Positions 1 to 7,609 of a stretch of 64,000 nt of DNA are shown in pieces. The notes beneath the pieces were generated by a model that did no database searches, was not told the DNA's origin, and saw nothing but the letters and a program-made list of their open reading frames with translations. The stretch's first letter is position 1, and every line of letters starts with the position of its first letter. A program made the translations under genes and the position numbers. The DNA lies in NCBI RefSeq assembly GCF_004795015.1, contig NZ_SSBI01000032.1:26836-90835 (forward strand). The letters are read 5' to 3'. The DNA is from Streptomyces sp. A1277 (GTDB lineage: Bacteria > Actinomycetota > Actinomycetes > Streptomycetales > Streptomycetaceae).

Positions 1-528
1 GGTGGTCCACGTGCCGACGCGGTCGCCGAGGGCGCCCGCCATGATCGCGGTGTAGTCCGCGAACCGCTCGGCGGTGGCGCGCTCGGGCCAGCCGCCCGCG
101 TCCTCCAGCTCCTGGGGCAGGTCCCAGTGGTAGAGGGTGGCGACGGGCGTGATGCCGGCCTCCAGCAGCTCGTCGACGAGCTTGCGGTAGAAGTCCAGGC
201 CGCGCTCGACCGCGGGGCCGCGGCCGGTGGGCTGGACCCGGGACCAGGAGATGGAGAAGCGGTACGCCTTCAGCCCCAGCTGCTTCATCAGGGCCACGTC
301 GTCGCGGTAGCGGTGGTAGTGGTCGGCGGCGATGTCGCCGGTGTCGCCGTTGCGGACCTTGCCGGGGGTGCGGCTGAAGGTGTCCCAGATGGAGGGCGTG
401 CGCCCGTCCTCGGCGGCGGCCCCCTCGACCTGGTAGGCGGCGGTGGCCGCTCCCCAGAGGAAGCCCGTCGGGAACTTCGTGGTCTCGGGCGCCGGCTTCG
501 GTGCGGTGTCGGGTCGTACAGCAGTCAT
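1..528 (-). CDS. bglC: Beta-glucosidase, glycoside hydrolase family 1 (N-terminal part)
   Basis: Reading leftwards from an ATG at 526-528, the first 176 residues are a GH1 N-terminus: FPTGFLWGAATAAYQVEG, then DGRTPSIWDTFSRTPGKV, then a stretch with YRFSISWSR and LYHWDLP. The gene runs off the left edge, so the catalytic glutamates are not seen. There is no signal peptide, which fits a cytoplasmic enzyme splitting imported cellobiose or cello-oligosaccharides to glucose. It lies directly downstream of cebG on the same strand, and a CebR-type operator sits immediately before its start codon. The family call is sure; the symbol is inferred from the ceb context. Confidence 0.9.
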   Translation of the reverse strand, partial: MTAVRPDTAPKPAPETTKFPTGFLWGAATAAYQVEGAAAEDGRTPSIWDTFSRTPGKVRNGDTGDIAADHYHRYRDDVALMKQLGLKAYRFSISWSRVQPTGRGPAVERGLDFYRKLVDELLEAGITPVATLYHWDLPQELEDAGGWPERATAERFADYTAIMAGALGDRVGTWTT

Positions 529-529
529 G

Positions 530-543
530 CGGGAGCGCTCCCA
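530..543 (-). promoter_or_regulatory. CebR-type operator before bglC
   Basis: On the minus strand this reads TGGGAGCGCTCCCG, 13 of 14 positions of the CebR box TGGGAGCGCTCCCA, with the palindromic core at 531-542. It abuts the bglC start codon, so a bound LacI-family repressor would block initiation or elongation into bglC independently of the site before cebE. Confidence 0.8.
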
Positions 544-584
544 GGAAGTGACGGACAGGGGCCTGACAGGGTGGGGCTCCGGAG

Positions 585-621
585 CCCGTACGGTCCGCGG
601 TGCGGGCGAGGACCGTACGGG
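585..621 (-). terminator. Intercistronic stem-loop between cebG and bglC
   Basis: Perfect 12-bp arms CCCGTACGGTCC (585-596) and GGACCGTACGGG (610-621) enclose a 13-nt loop between the cebG stop and bglC. There is no U tract. It may be a partial terminator or an RNA-stabilising stem that sets bglC expression apart from cebEFG. Confidence 0.5.
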
Positions 622-652
622 GCGTCCGGGACGGTGAAGAGGCGGGCGGGGG

Positions 653-1573
653 TCAGCCCTTGACGGCGCCGGACATGATCCCGCCGACGATCTGCTTGCC
701 GAAGACGACGAACACCACGAGCAGCGGCAGGGTGCTGATCAGCGCGCCGGCCATCACGATGCTCGTGTCGGGCGTGTAGGAGGCGCTCAGCTGGCCGAGG
801 GCCACCTGAAGGGTGGGGTTCTGCTGGTTCAGGGCGAGGTAGGGCCAGAAGAAGTCGTTCCACGCCTGGACGAAGGTGAGCATGCCGAGCACCATCATCG
901 CGGGGCGGGCCACCGGCAGCACCACGCTCAGCACGATGCGGAAGTTGTTCGCGCCGTCGATCTTGGCGGCCTCGATCAGCTCGTACGGCAGTGCCTCGCT
1001 CAGGTACTGGCGCATGAAGAACACGCCGAAGGCGCTCACCAGGGTCGGGAAGATCACCGACTCCAGGTTCCCGCCCCAGCCGAGGTCGGCCATCATCATG
1101 AACAGCGGGACGACGCTGAGCTGCGGCGGGATCGTCAGGGTCAGGATGACGCCGGTCATCAGGGCACCGCGGCCGCGGAAGCGCATCTTGGCGAAGGCGT
1201 AGCCGGCCAGGGTGCAGAAGAAGAGCGTCGCCGCCGTGATGCAGCCGGCCACGATGATGCTGTTGACGATCGCCTTGCCCAGGTGGGCCTGGGTCCAGGC
1301 GGCGTCGAGGTTGTGGAAGAGCCGGCCACCCGGCAGGAACGGCGGGGTGGTGGCCAGCACTTCGTCCTGGGTGTGGGACGCGGCCACCAGGGTCCAGTAC
1401 AGCGGCAGCAGCGAGCCGATGCCGACGACGGTCAGGGCGATGTAGGCGAACGGGCCGCCCTTCAGCTGCTGGCCGGCGCCGGGCTTGAAACGGCTCGGGC
1501 GCTTCGCCGCGCGGTGGGCGGAACGTACTGGGAGGCCGAGCTCCGGAGCTTTGGTGGGGCTGGTCATGGTCAT
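653..1573 (-). CDS. cebG: Cellobiose/cellotriose ABC transporter permease CebG
   Basis: A 306-aa inner-membrane permease of the MalG (carbohydrate uptake transporter-1) type. It has about six hydrophobic segments, starting with AYIALTVVGIGSLLPLYWTLV near residue 45. The EAA loop that docks the ATPase is visible as EAAKIDGANNFRIVLSVVLP near residue 200. The ATG at 1571-1573 follows a GGGAGCG ribosome site and lies 16 bp after the cebF stop, so the genes are co-transcribed. No ATPase is encoded here; in Streptomyces the shared ATPase MsiK, coded elsewhere, normally serves such transporters. Confidence 0.9.
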   Translation of the reverse strand: MTMTSPTKAPELGLPVRSAHRAAKRPSRFKPGAGQQLKGGPFAYIALTVVGIGSLLPLYWTLVAASHTQDEVLATTPPFLPGGRLFHNLDAAWTQAHLGKAIVNSIIVAGCITAATLFFCTLAGYAFAKMRFRGRGALMTGVILTLTIPPQLSVVPLFMMMADLGWGGNLESVIFPTLVSAFGVFFMRQYLSEALPYELIEAAKIDGANNFRIVLSVVLPVARPAMMVLGMLTFVQAWNDFFWPYLALNQQNPTLQVALGQLSASYTPDTSIVMAGALISTLPLLVVFVVFGKQIVGGIMSGAVKG

Positions 1574-1589
1574 TGGATATCGCTCCCGG

Positions 1590-2588
1590 TCAGACCGCGG
1601 ATTTGCGTACGAAGCGGCCGATGAGCCAGTTGACCGCGGCGATGATCAGCAGGAGGGCGAGCATCGCCCAGGCCACTGCGGCGGCCGGGCCGAGATGCTG
1701 CAGGTTCCAGCCGTAGTTGTAGAGGTAGACGCTGAGGGTCTCGTACTGATTCTCGTTGCCGCCGGTCGCGCCGAGCGTGCCGCCCTCCAGCAGCAGGGGC
1801 TCACCGAACAGCTGCATGGAACCGATGGTCGAGATGACGATCGTGAAGAGGATCGTGGGCCGCAGCGAGGGGATGGTCACCTTGCGGAACTGCTGCCAGC
1901 GCGAGGCACCGTCGAGCGAGGCCGCCTCGTACAGGTCGGACGGGACCGCCTGCATCGCGGCCAGGTAGATCAGGGTGTTGTAGCCGGTCCAGCGCCAGAT
2001 CACGATGACCGAGATGGCGATCTTGGACGTCCAGTGGCCGTTGGCCCAGTTGGTGTCGCCGAGGCCGACGAAGTGCAGCGCCCAGTTCAGCAGACCGCCG
2101 TCGGCCCGGAAGACCAGGGCGAAGACGAGCGCCGCGGAGGCCACCGAGGTGGCGTACGGGGTGAGGATGATCGTCCGCCAGAAGGTGCTGGCGCGCAGCT
2201 TGTAGTTCAGCAGATGCGCCAGGCCCAGCGCGACGAGCAGCTGCGGAACCGTCGACATGACACCGATCAGGAAGGTGTTGCTGACGGCCGTCCAGAACTC
2301 GGAGTCGTGCAGGATCCTGTCGAAGTTCTCCCAGCCGACCCACTCCATCTGGTCCATGCCGGTCATCTCGACCCGGTGCAGGGCGATCCAGCCGGTGTAG
2401 ATCAGCGGGTAGAGCCCGAAGGCGCCGAAGATGAGGAAGAACGGGGCGATGTAGGCGTACGGCGACGCCTTGTCGTCGAACCGCCAGAGCCGGCTCCGCC
2501 ACGTCTGCCGGCGGGTGCTCACCGGTTTGCGCTGGGAGCCGCGGGGTGGCGGCGCGTATGCGTCCCGGGTGGGAGTCGAGGTGGCCAC
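1590..2588 (-). CDS. cebF: Cellobiose/cellotriose ABC transporter permease CebF
   Basis: A 332-aa MalF-type permease. A hydrophilic, Arg-rich N-terminus of about 45 residues precedes PYAYIAPFFLIFGAFGLYPL and five further membrane segments. The coupling loop YEAASLDGASRWQQFRKVTIP is near residue 220. Translation starts at GTG (2586-2588); an AAGGAC site lies about 10 nt upstream. It pairs with CebG to form the channel, receives substrate from the lipoprotein CebE, and is separated from cebE by a 246-bp spacer containing a stem-loop. The order E-F-G-bglC matches the known Streptomyces cellobiose operon. Confidence 0.9.
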   Translation of the reverse strand: MATSTPTRDAYAPPPRGSQRKPVSTRRQTWRSRLWRFDDKASPYAYIAPFFLIFGAFGLYPLIYTGWIALHRVEMTGMDQMEWVGWENFDRILHDSEFWTAVSNTFLIGVMSTVPQLLVALGLAHLLNYKLRASTFWRTIILTPYATSVASAALVFALVFRADGGLLNWALHFVGLGDTNWANGHWTSKIAISVIVIWRWTGYNTLIYLAAMQAVPSDLYEAASLDGASRWQQFRKVTIPSLRPTILFTIVISTIGSMQLFGEPLLLEGGTLGATGGNENQYETLSVYLYNYGWNLQHLGPAAAVAWAMLALLLIIAAVNWLIGRFVRKSAV

Positions 2589-2735
2589 GAGCGGGAGTCC
2601 TTCCCTGGATTGCTTGAGTTACCCGGGTACGGGGCATGGGCCGAAGGCGTGCGCGGTGGGCTTCCACGGGGCGGCCGGGAAGGTACCCGGTCGCCCCGTG
2701 CAAGCCCGCCGGAACGGCACGGGCCACCCCGCGGG

Positions 2736-2784
2736 CGGGGGGTGTCCGTCGATCGGACCCGGCCCTGATCGACAGGACGCCCCC
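2736..2784 (-). terminator. Intercistronic stem-loop between cebE and cebF
   Basis: The stretch GGGGTGTCCGTCGATC (about 2738-2754) pairs, with one bulge and one mismatch, with GATCGACAGGACGCCCC (about 2767-2784). A stem after the binding-protein gene is a common device to raise its mRNA level over the permease genes, which is the role inferred here. Confidence 0.5.
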
Positions 2785-2834
2785 TGGGGACACGCAGGTG
2801 CGGGCGGCCCTGGGGCCGCCCGCCGCTGCGACGG

Positions 2835-4163
2835 TCAGCCGATCACCTTGTCGATCGACTTGGTCGCCGCCTCCCACGCCTTGTCGGGCTTGGTGCCGCG
2901 CTGCTCCATGTTGTTGATCTGGGTGGAGATGGTGTCCTTGATCGAGGCGTCCTTCGGGCCGAGCACCGTCTCGGGGATGGACTTGGCCTCGTCGGCGTAG
3001 ATCTGGCCGATCGGCGCGTCGTTGAAGTACGGCAGGGTGGCGTTCTTCACGTCCGGCAGGTCGTACGCGCCCTTGTTGGACGGGAAGACACCGATCGCCT
3101 TGAAGACGGCGGCCTGCTGCTCGGGGGCGGTCAGCCACTTGACGAGCTCGCCGGCCTCCTTGACGTGCTTGCCGGCCGTCGGGACGCCGAGGAACGAACC
3201 GCCCCAGTTGGCGGCGGTCTCACCGGGGGCGGTGGTGATGTCCCACTTGCCCTTGTTGCCGTCACCGGCGTTCACCGAGATCTGGCCGGCCATCCAGGCG
3301 GGGCAGGCCACCGTGGCGATGGTGCCCTTGCGCAGAGCGGCCGCCCACGGGTCGCTGAACTGGGCGAGGCCCTGGGTCAGCTTCTTGTCCGCGGCCTCGG
3401 CCGCGAGGTTCCAGCCCTGCTTGACGCTGGGGCTGTCCTTGTAGATCGGCTTGCCGCTCGCGTCGTAGTACTGCTCCGCGTTCGAGCTGACGACGGCGTT
3501 GTACATGGCGCTGGCGGAGTCCATGTAGAAGGTGCCCGCCGGGGCCTTCTTCTTGTACTCCTCACCGAGCTTGAGGTAGTCCTCCCAGCCCCCGGAGATC
3601 TTGGCCGCGACCTCCTTGCGGTCGGTCGGCAGGCCGGCCTTCTTGAAGAGATCGGTGTTGTAGCAGAGCGACATCGGGCCGATGTCGGTACCCGCGCCGA
3701 TCACCTTGCCGTCCTTGGTGGTGGCCTGCTTCTCCTTCCAGGACACCCACTCGTTGACGTCGATGACCTTGCTCAGGTCGGCGAACTGGTCCGCCTTCGT
3801 GTCGACGAGCTCCTTGATGCGCCCGACCTCGAGACCCTGGACGTCGGCGAGGCCGCTGCCCGAGTTCAGCTGCTGGAGCAGCTTGGGGTAGTAGACCTTC
3901 TCATCGGCGGTCGTGTCCTCCTTGACCGTGATGTTCGGGTGCAGCTCGTGGTACTTCGCGAAGAGGCCGGCCTCCTTGTAGCCGAACTGGCCGAAGTCGG
4001 CGACGGTCAGCGTGATCTTCCCGTTCGCATCGGAGGACTCGTTCGACGAGTCGGAGTCGTCGCTGCTGCAGCCGGTCAGCAGCAGGGCCGAAGCGGTCAG
4101 GCCCGTGGTGGCCAGAACCGCGACTCTGCGGCTCCGGCCGGCGACGGTGCGGGTGATACGCAT
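2835..4163 (-). CDS. cebE: Cellobiose/cellotriose-binding lipoprotein CebE
   Basis: A 442-aa extracytoplasmic solute-binding protein of the MalE-like family. The N-terminus MRITRTVAGRSRR is followed by a hydrophobic stretch and the lipobox LLLTGCSS, so the mature protein begins at a lipidated Cys near residue 32. The ATG at 4161-4163 has an AAGGAG site 8 nt upstream, which decides this start over longer in-frame openings. It is the first gene of the cebEFG-bglC operon and carries a perfect CebR operator about 130 bp upstream. It should bind cellobiose or cellotriose and deliver it to CebF/CebG. Confidence 0.92.
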   Translation of the reverse strand: MRITRTVAGRSRRVAVLATTGLTASALLLTGCSSDDSDSSNESSDANGKITLTVADFGQFGYKEAGLFAKYHELHPNITVKEDTTADEKVYYPKLLQQLNSGSGLADVQGLEVGRIKELVDTKADQFADLSKVIDVNEWVSWKEKQATTKDGKVIGAGTDIGPMSLCYNTDLFKKAGLPTDRKEVAAKISGGWEDYLKLGEEYKKKAPAGTFYMDSASAMYNAVVSSNAEQYYDASGKPIYKDSPSVKQGWNLAAEAADKKLTQGLAQFSDPWAAALRKGTIATVACPAWMAGQISVNAGDGNKGKWDITTAPGETAANWGGSFLGVPTAGKHVKEAGELVKWLTAPEQQAAVFKAIGVFPSNKGAYDLPDVKNATLPYFNDAPIGQIYADEAKSIPETVLGPKDASIKDTISTQINNMEQRGTKPDKAWEAATKSIDKVIG

Positions 4164-4292
4164 TCCACTACTCCTTGTTCCAGGGTGGGACTGGCTCACT
4201 GCGTGGCATACGCGCTGGTGAGTGCGGGTGCCGGATGGGTCAGGGGGGAGGACACGGGCAGTGCCGTTCACGCGAGAAATCCTCGTGCGATG

Positions 4293-4306
4293 TGGGAGCG
4301 CTCCCA
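4293..4306 (-). promoter_or_regulatory. Perfect CebR operator upstream of cebE
   Basis: TGGGAGCGCTCCCA is an exact 14-bp match to the established CebR binding site. It is the expected control point for the cellobiose operon: CebR is released by cello-oligosaccharides. Confidence 0.88.
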
Positions 4307-4775
4307 TGCGTCGATGTCGGAAGATTGCTGCCTGGGAGGGGTGGGTGTCAAGAGTTGAAGACGCTTCCGTTGCGCGAGCGTGTCCTGCAAGTCACGAGAC
4401 CGTGTCCGGCCGAAGGCTTGCCAAAGCGGAACGCCCTCGGGTGCGGAAGCCGAGGTTCCCGAATTCCCGCAGGTGAGAGGCGTATTGGGGGTGGATCATG
4501 GAGTGGTGGCCGGGAGAAACCGGCGAGTGCGCCGGTTTCTCGGCATCCCCCGGAAACACTTTTCCGGACCCCCGAACCCCCCTGAGGGGCCCGCCGGGAA
4601 GTGAACGGGGCACCACGCGGTGGGGGCGCTTGAGCCCACTCACGCGTTCTTTGCCCGAACTCGATGTCCGCATGGTGGCCGGAGCGGGGATTGCGGCGGT
4701 GGCCGGGACGAAGTCGGCGCGGCGGCCGGAACGAAGTCGGCACGGTGGCCGGAACGTTGCCCTACGGATGAGCGG
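4307..4775. other. Intergenic region without a supported gene
   Basis: No convincing gene is seen in these 469 bp. In other Streptomyces cebR lies next to cebE, but no LacI-type helix-turn-helix is encoded here on either strand. The part near 4695-4757 holds about 2.7 copies of a 23-bp direct repeat built on GGCCGGAACGAAGTCGGC. Confidence 0.5.
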
Positions 4776-5480
4776 TCAGGCCGCACGCAGGCGGGCCAGG
4801 GTGCCCTCCAGCTCCTCCTGGGCCGCCCGTGCCGCCGACTCCGCGTCGCCCGAGACGACCGCCGCGACCAGCGCCCGGTGCCCCGCGTGGCCGTGCTGCG
4901 GGTCCTCCCGGCGCAGCCCGAGCAGCTCCACCAGGTCGATGAGCCCCTGCCGCAGCGCGGGCACGAACTCGGCGAACAGGTCGCTCAGCACCGGATTGTG
5001 CGCGGCCGCCACGACCGCCCGGTGCACGGCGATGTCCGCGTCCACGAAGCCGGCGTCGTCGGTCCCGGCGCCGGCGGCCAGGCGGGCGGTGAGCGCCGCG
5101 TCCAGGGCGGTCAGGTCCTCGTCGGTGCGGCGGTGCGCGGCCAGGCGGGCGGCCTGCACCTCGATCAGCATGCGCACCTCGTAGACGTCGGTGACCGAGG
5201 CCCGCCGCAGCCGCACCGGCCAGTCCTCCACGGCGTGGTCGGCGACGACGAAGACACCGGCGCCCTGCCGGGAGCGGAGCAGGCCGAGCGTGGCGAGCGT
5301 ACGCACCGCCTCACGGACCGTCGAGCGGCCCACGCCCAGCTCCCGGGCGAGAGTCGTCTCGCCCGGGAGCTTCGTGCCGACCGGCCAGTGCCCCTCGGTG
5401 ATCCGCGTGCGCAGATGGCTGGTGGCCTGTTCGACGAGGGGACTGGGGCGGAGGGGGCCGAGCGGGGACACGTCGTTCAC
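4776..5480 (-). CDS. FadR-type GntR-family transcriptional regulator
   Basis: A 234-aa regulator with an N-terminal GntR winged helix (about residues 12-80: LRTRITEGHWPVGTKLPGE, ARELGVGRSTVREAVRTL, GLLRSRQGAGVFV). A C-terminal all-helical FCD ligand domain follows, with metal-ligand-like residues in VDADIAVHRAVVAAAHN and GHRALVAAV. The start is GTG (5478-5480). It is divergent from the leuA leader, with only about 45 bp between start codons. The ACCT-GTC-AGGT palindrome spanning its start codon is a plausible autoregulatory operator. The ligand is unknown; FCD regulators commonly sense organic acids or sugar acids. Confidence 0.85.
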   Translation of the reverse strand: MNDVSPLGPLRPSPLVEQATSHLRTRITEGHWPVGTKLPGETTLARELGVGRSTVREAVRTLATLGLLRSRQGAGVFVVADHAVEDWPVRLRRASVTDVYEVRMLIEVQAARLAAHRRTDEDLTALDAALTARLAAGAGTDDAGFVDADIAVHRAVVAAAHNPVLSDLFAEFVPALRQGLIDLVELLGLRREDPQHGHAGHRALVAAVVSGDAESAARAAQEELEGTLARLRAA

Positions 5481-5489
5481 CTGTCAGGT
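5479..5489. promoter_or_regulatory. Candidate operator of the GntR regulator
   Basis: ACCTGTCAGGT is a perfect inverted repeat (4+3+4) that overlaps the GTG start codon of the GntR gene and abuts the -35 region proposed for the leuA leader. Spacing and symmetry resemble FadR-family sites. Function is inferred. Confidence 0.4.
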
Positions 5490-5518
5490 TGTCTGAGGGG
5501 TTGCGTTCTGGTTACTGT
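5489..5518 (+). promoter_or_regulatory. Predicted leuA leader promoter
   Basis: TTGTCT (5489-5494) and TACTGT (5513-5518) are spaced by 18 bp. Transcription would start at or next to the leader ATG at 5526, giving a leaderless short peptide, a common arrangement in Streptomyces. Confidence 0.5.
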
Positions 5519-5525
5519 ACCGGCC

Positions 5526-5573
5526 ATGACGTACCGCGGTCTCCTTCTTCTCGGCTGCCGCGGCGGGGCCTGA
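5526..5573 (+). CDS. leuL: leuA leader peptide (attenuation)
   Basis: A 15-codon peptide, MTYRGLLLLGCRGGA, with four consecutive leucine codons (CTC CTT CTT CTC, 5541-5552). The segment coding for Cys-Arg-Gly-Gly (CCGCGGCGGGG, 5558-5568) is exactly complementary to the left part of the downstream terminator (5585-5595). The CCGCGG at 5534-5539 can in turn pair with 5558-5563. These are the three competing structures of classical leucine attenuation. Ribosome stalling at the Leu codons would cover the first segment and free the antiterminator. Confidence 0.85.
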   Translation: MTYRGLLLLGCRGGA

Positions 5574-5580
5574 AGCGATC

Positions 5581-5601
5581 GGCACCCCGCCGCGGGGTGC
5601 C
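5581..5601 (+). terminator. leuA attenuator terminator
   Basis: GGCACCCC-GCCGC-GGGGTGCC is a perfect 8-bp stem with a 5-nt loop, 7 nt after the leader stop codon. The left arm overlaps the segment that can pair with the leader coding region. Confidence 0.8.
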
Positions 5602-5646
5602 GTGCTGGGCCGGTCGCATCCGGCGATGCGAGAAGAGACACCGTTC

Positions 5647-5706
5647 ATGCCCGAGTTCATGCCCGAGTTCATGCCCGAGTTCATGCCCGAGTTCATGCCC
5701 GAGTTC
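5647..5706 (+). repeat. Five 12-bp tandem repeats at the leuA start
   Basis: ATGCCCGAGTTC is repeated five times without change, followed by degenerate ATGTCCCAGTCC. Each unit carries an in-frame ATG. Confidence 0.95.
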
Positions 5707-7503
5707 ATGTCCCAGTCCATGTCCACGGCCACGGCCGCGCCCGACGCCCGGTCACCCCTGCACGGCTTCCCCACCATCTGCACCCCCCGCGGCCCGGTCC
5801 CCGACGGCGCGCCCCGCTGGAACCCCCAGCGCTCCAGCTCCATGCCGTCGCACCGCTACCGCTCCGCTTTCGACCGCGTCGCGATCCCGCTGACCGGCCG
5901 GAGCTGGCCGCAGGCCCGTGTCGAACGGCCCCCGCTGTGGGTACCGGTCGACCTCAGGGACGGCAACCAGGCGCTGGCGGAGCCGATGGACACCCCGCGC
6001 AAGCGGCGGATGTTCGATCTGCTGGTGGCGATGGGCTTCAAGGAGATCGAGATCGGCTACCCGTCCGCGAGCCGCACCGACTTCGACTTCGTCCGGCACC
6101 TGGCGACGAGCGGGGCGGTGCCCGACGACGTCACGGTGGTCGTCTTCGCCCCCGCCAGAGCGGACCTGATCGAGCGCACCTTCGAGGCGGTCGCCGACAT
6201 GGACCGGGTCGTCGTCCACCTCTACATCGCGACCGCGCCCGTCTGGCGCGAGGTCGTCCTCGGCCGGGACCGGGCCGGGGTGCACGGCGTGGTGCTGGAG
6301 GCCGCACGGCAGATGGGCCGGCTGGCCCGGGCCAGGCCCGGGGCGGACATCCGGTTCCAGTTCTCGCCGGAGGTCTTCATCCTGACCGAGCCGGACTACG
6401 TCCTGGAGGTCTGCGACAGCCTGACCGAGCTGTGGGACGCCTCGCCGGACCGGCCGGTCGTCCACAACCTGCCCGCCACGGTGGAGATCGCCACGCCCAA
6501 CGTGTACGCGGACCAGATCGAGTACATGCACCGCCATCTGGCCCGCCGCGACGCGGTGATCCTCTCCGTCCACCCGCACAACGACCGGGGCACGGGCGTG
6601 GCCTGCGCGGAACTGGCCGTGCTGGCGGGCGCCCAGCGGGTGGAGGGCTGCCTGTTCGGCAACGGGGAGCGCACCGGCAACGTCGACCTGGTCAACCTGG
6701 CGCTGAACCTGCACGCCCAGGGCGTGGACCCGATGATCGACTTCTCGGACATCGACGAGATCCGCCGCACGGTCGAGCACTGCAACCGGCTGCCCGTGCC
6801 GCCGCGCCACCCGTACGGCGGCGACCTGGTGTACACCGCGTTCTCCGGCACCCACCAGGACGCGATCAGCAAGGGCTTCGCCCACCGCGCGAGCAGCGCG
6901 TCCGACCGGTGGGAGGTGCCGTACCTGCCGATCGACCCGGCGGACGTGGGGCGTACGTACGAGGCGGTCATCCGGGTCAACTCGCAGTCGGGCAAGGGCG
7001 GCATCGCCCACCTGCTGCGCTCCGGGCACGGGGTGGACCTGCCGGCCGGGATGCGGGCGGACTTCTCCCGCGCGGTGCAGCACGCGACCGACGAGAGCGG
7101 CCGCGAGGCCACCGGCAAGGACCTGTGGAACCTGTTCGAGGCCGCCTATCTGGCGCCCGGGCGGGACGGGTCCGTCGCGCTGACGTCCTGGTCGGCGCAG
7201 ACCGGGCCGGCCGGTGAGCACCGGTTCGTCTGCACGCTGCGGGTGGACGACCGGGAGGGCGACTACGAGGGCACGGGCACCGGCCCGGTCACCGCGTTCG
7301 CGGACGCGCTGGCGGCGGCCGGGGTGGAGGCGGGCGTCCTGGACCTCGCGGAGCAGGGGCCCGCGGGCCCGGCCGGGGTGACCACGGCGTACGCGCGCTG
7401 CCGGGTCGGCGGCGAGGAGAGCTGGGGCGCGGGCCGGGACGACTCGGGCGTCGCCGCGTCGGTGGCGGCGGTGCTGTCGGCGGTGAACCGGGCGCGGGGG
7501 TAG
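5647..7503 (+). CDS. leuA: 2-isopropylmalate synthase
   Basis: First committed step of leucine synthesis: acetyl-CoA plus 2-oxoisovalerate gives 2-isopropylmalate. The catalytic HMGL-like barrel shows WVPVDLRDGNQAL (catalytic Arg and metal Asp), the metal motif SVHPHNDRGTG and LFGNGERTGN. The C-terminal LeuA allosteric domain starts near residue 480 and should bind leucine. From the first ATG of a repeat array the protein has 618 residues. The conserved core begins much later, at MPSHRYRSAFDRV, so the first 60-odd residues are an unusual extension. Five 12-bp copies coding MPEF (5647-5706) give at least five in-frame ATGs, and the true start cannot be decided by eye. A GAAGAG site precedes the first. 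Confidence 0.93.
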   Translation: MPEFMPEFMPEFMPEFMPEFMSQSMSTATAAPDARSPLHGFPTICTPRGPVPDGAPRWNPQRSSSMPSHRYRSAFDRVAIPLTGRSWPQARVERPPLWVPVDLRDGNQALAEPMDTPRKRRMFDLLVAMGFKEIEIGYPSASRTDFDFVRHLATSGAVPDDVTVVVFAPARADLIERTFEAVADMDRVVVHLYIATAPVWREVVLGRDRAGVHGVVLEAARQMGRLARARPGADIRFQFSPEVFILTEPDYVLEVCDSLTELWDASPDRPVVHNLPATVEIATPNVYADQIEYMHRHLARRDAVILSVHPHNDRGTGVACAELAVLAGAQRVEGCLFGNGERTGNVDLVNLALNLHAQGVDPMIDFSDIDEIRRTVEHCNRLPVPPRHPYGGDLVYTAFSGTHQDAISKGFAHRASSASDRWEVPYLPIDPADVGRTYEAVIRVNSQSGKGGIAHLLRSGHGVDLPAGMRADFSRAVQHATDESGREATGKDLWNLFEAAYLAPGRDGSVALTSWSAQTGPAGEHRFVCTLRVDDREGDYEGTGTGPVTAFADALAAAGVEAGVLDLAEQGPAGPAGVTTAYARCRVGGEESWGAGRDDSGVAASVAAVLSAVNRARG

Positions 7504-7528
7504 CGGCCACCGGGAGACGAAGGGGGCG

Positions 7529-7545
7529 CACCCCGGCCGGGGGTG
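7529..7545. terminator. Weak hairpin between leuA and the chitinase gene
   Basis: CACCCC-GGCC-GGGGGTG lies between two convergent genes. It may terminate one or both; the stem is short and no T run follows. Confidence 0.35.
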
Positions 7546-7609
7546 GGGGGAATGGGGACCGGCCGGGATGCGCGGGGGGAGGTGGTTCCTGGGGTGGCGT
7601 CGGGCGGGG

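Noticed and set aside
4776..5480. Possible cebR
   Set aside because: The protein is a GntR/FCD regulator, not a LacI-family repressor, and cannot be CebR.
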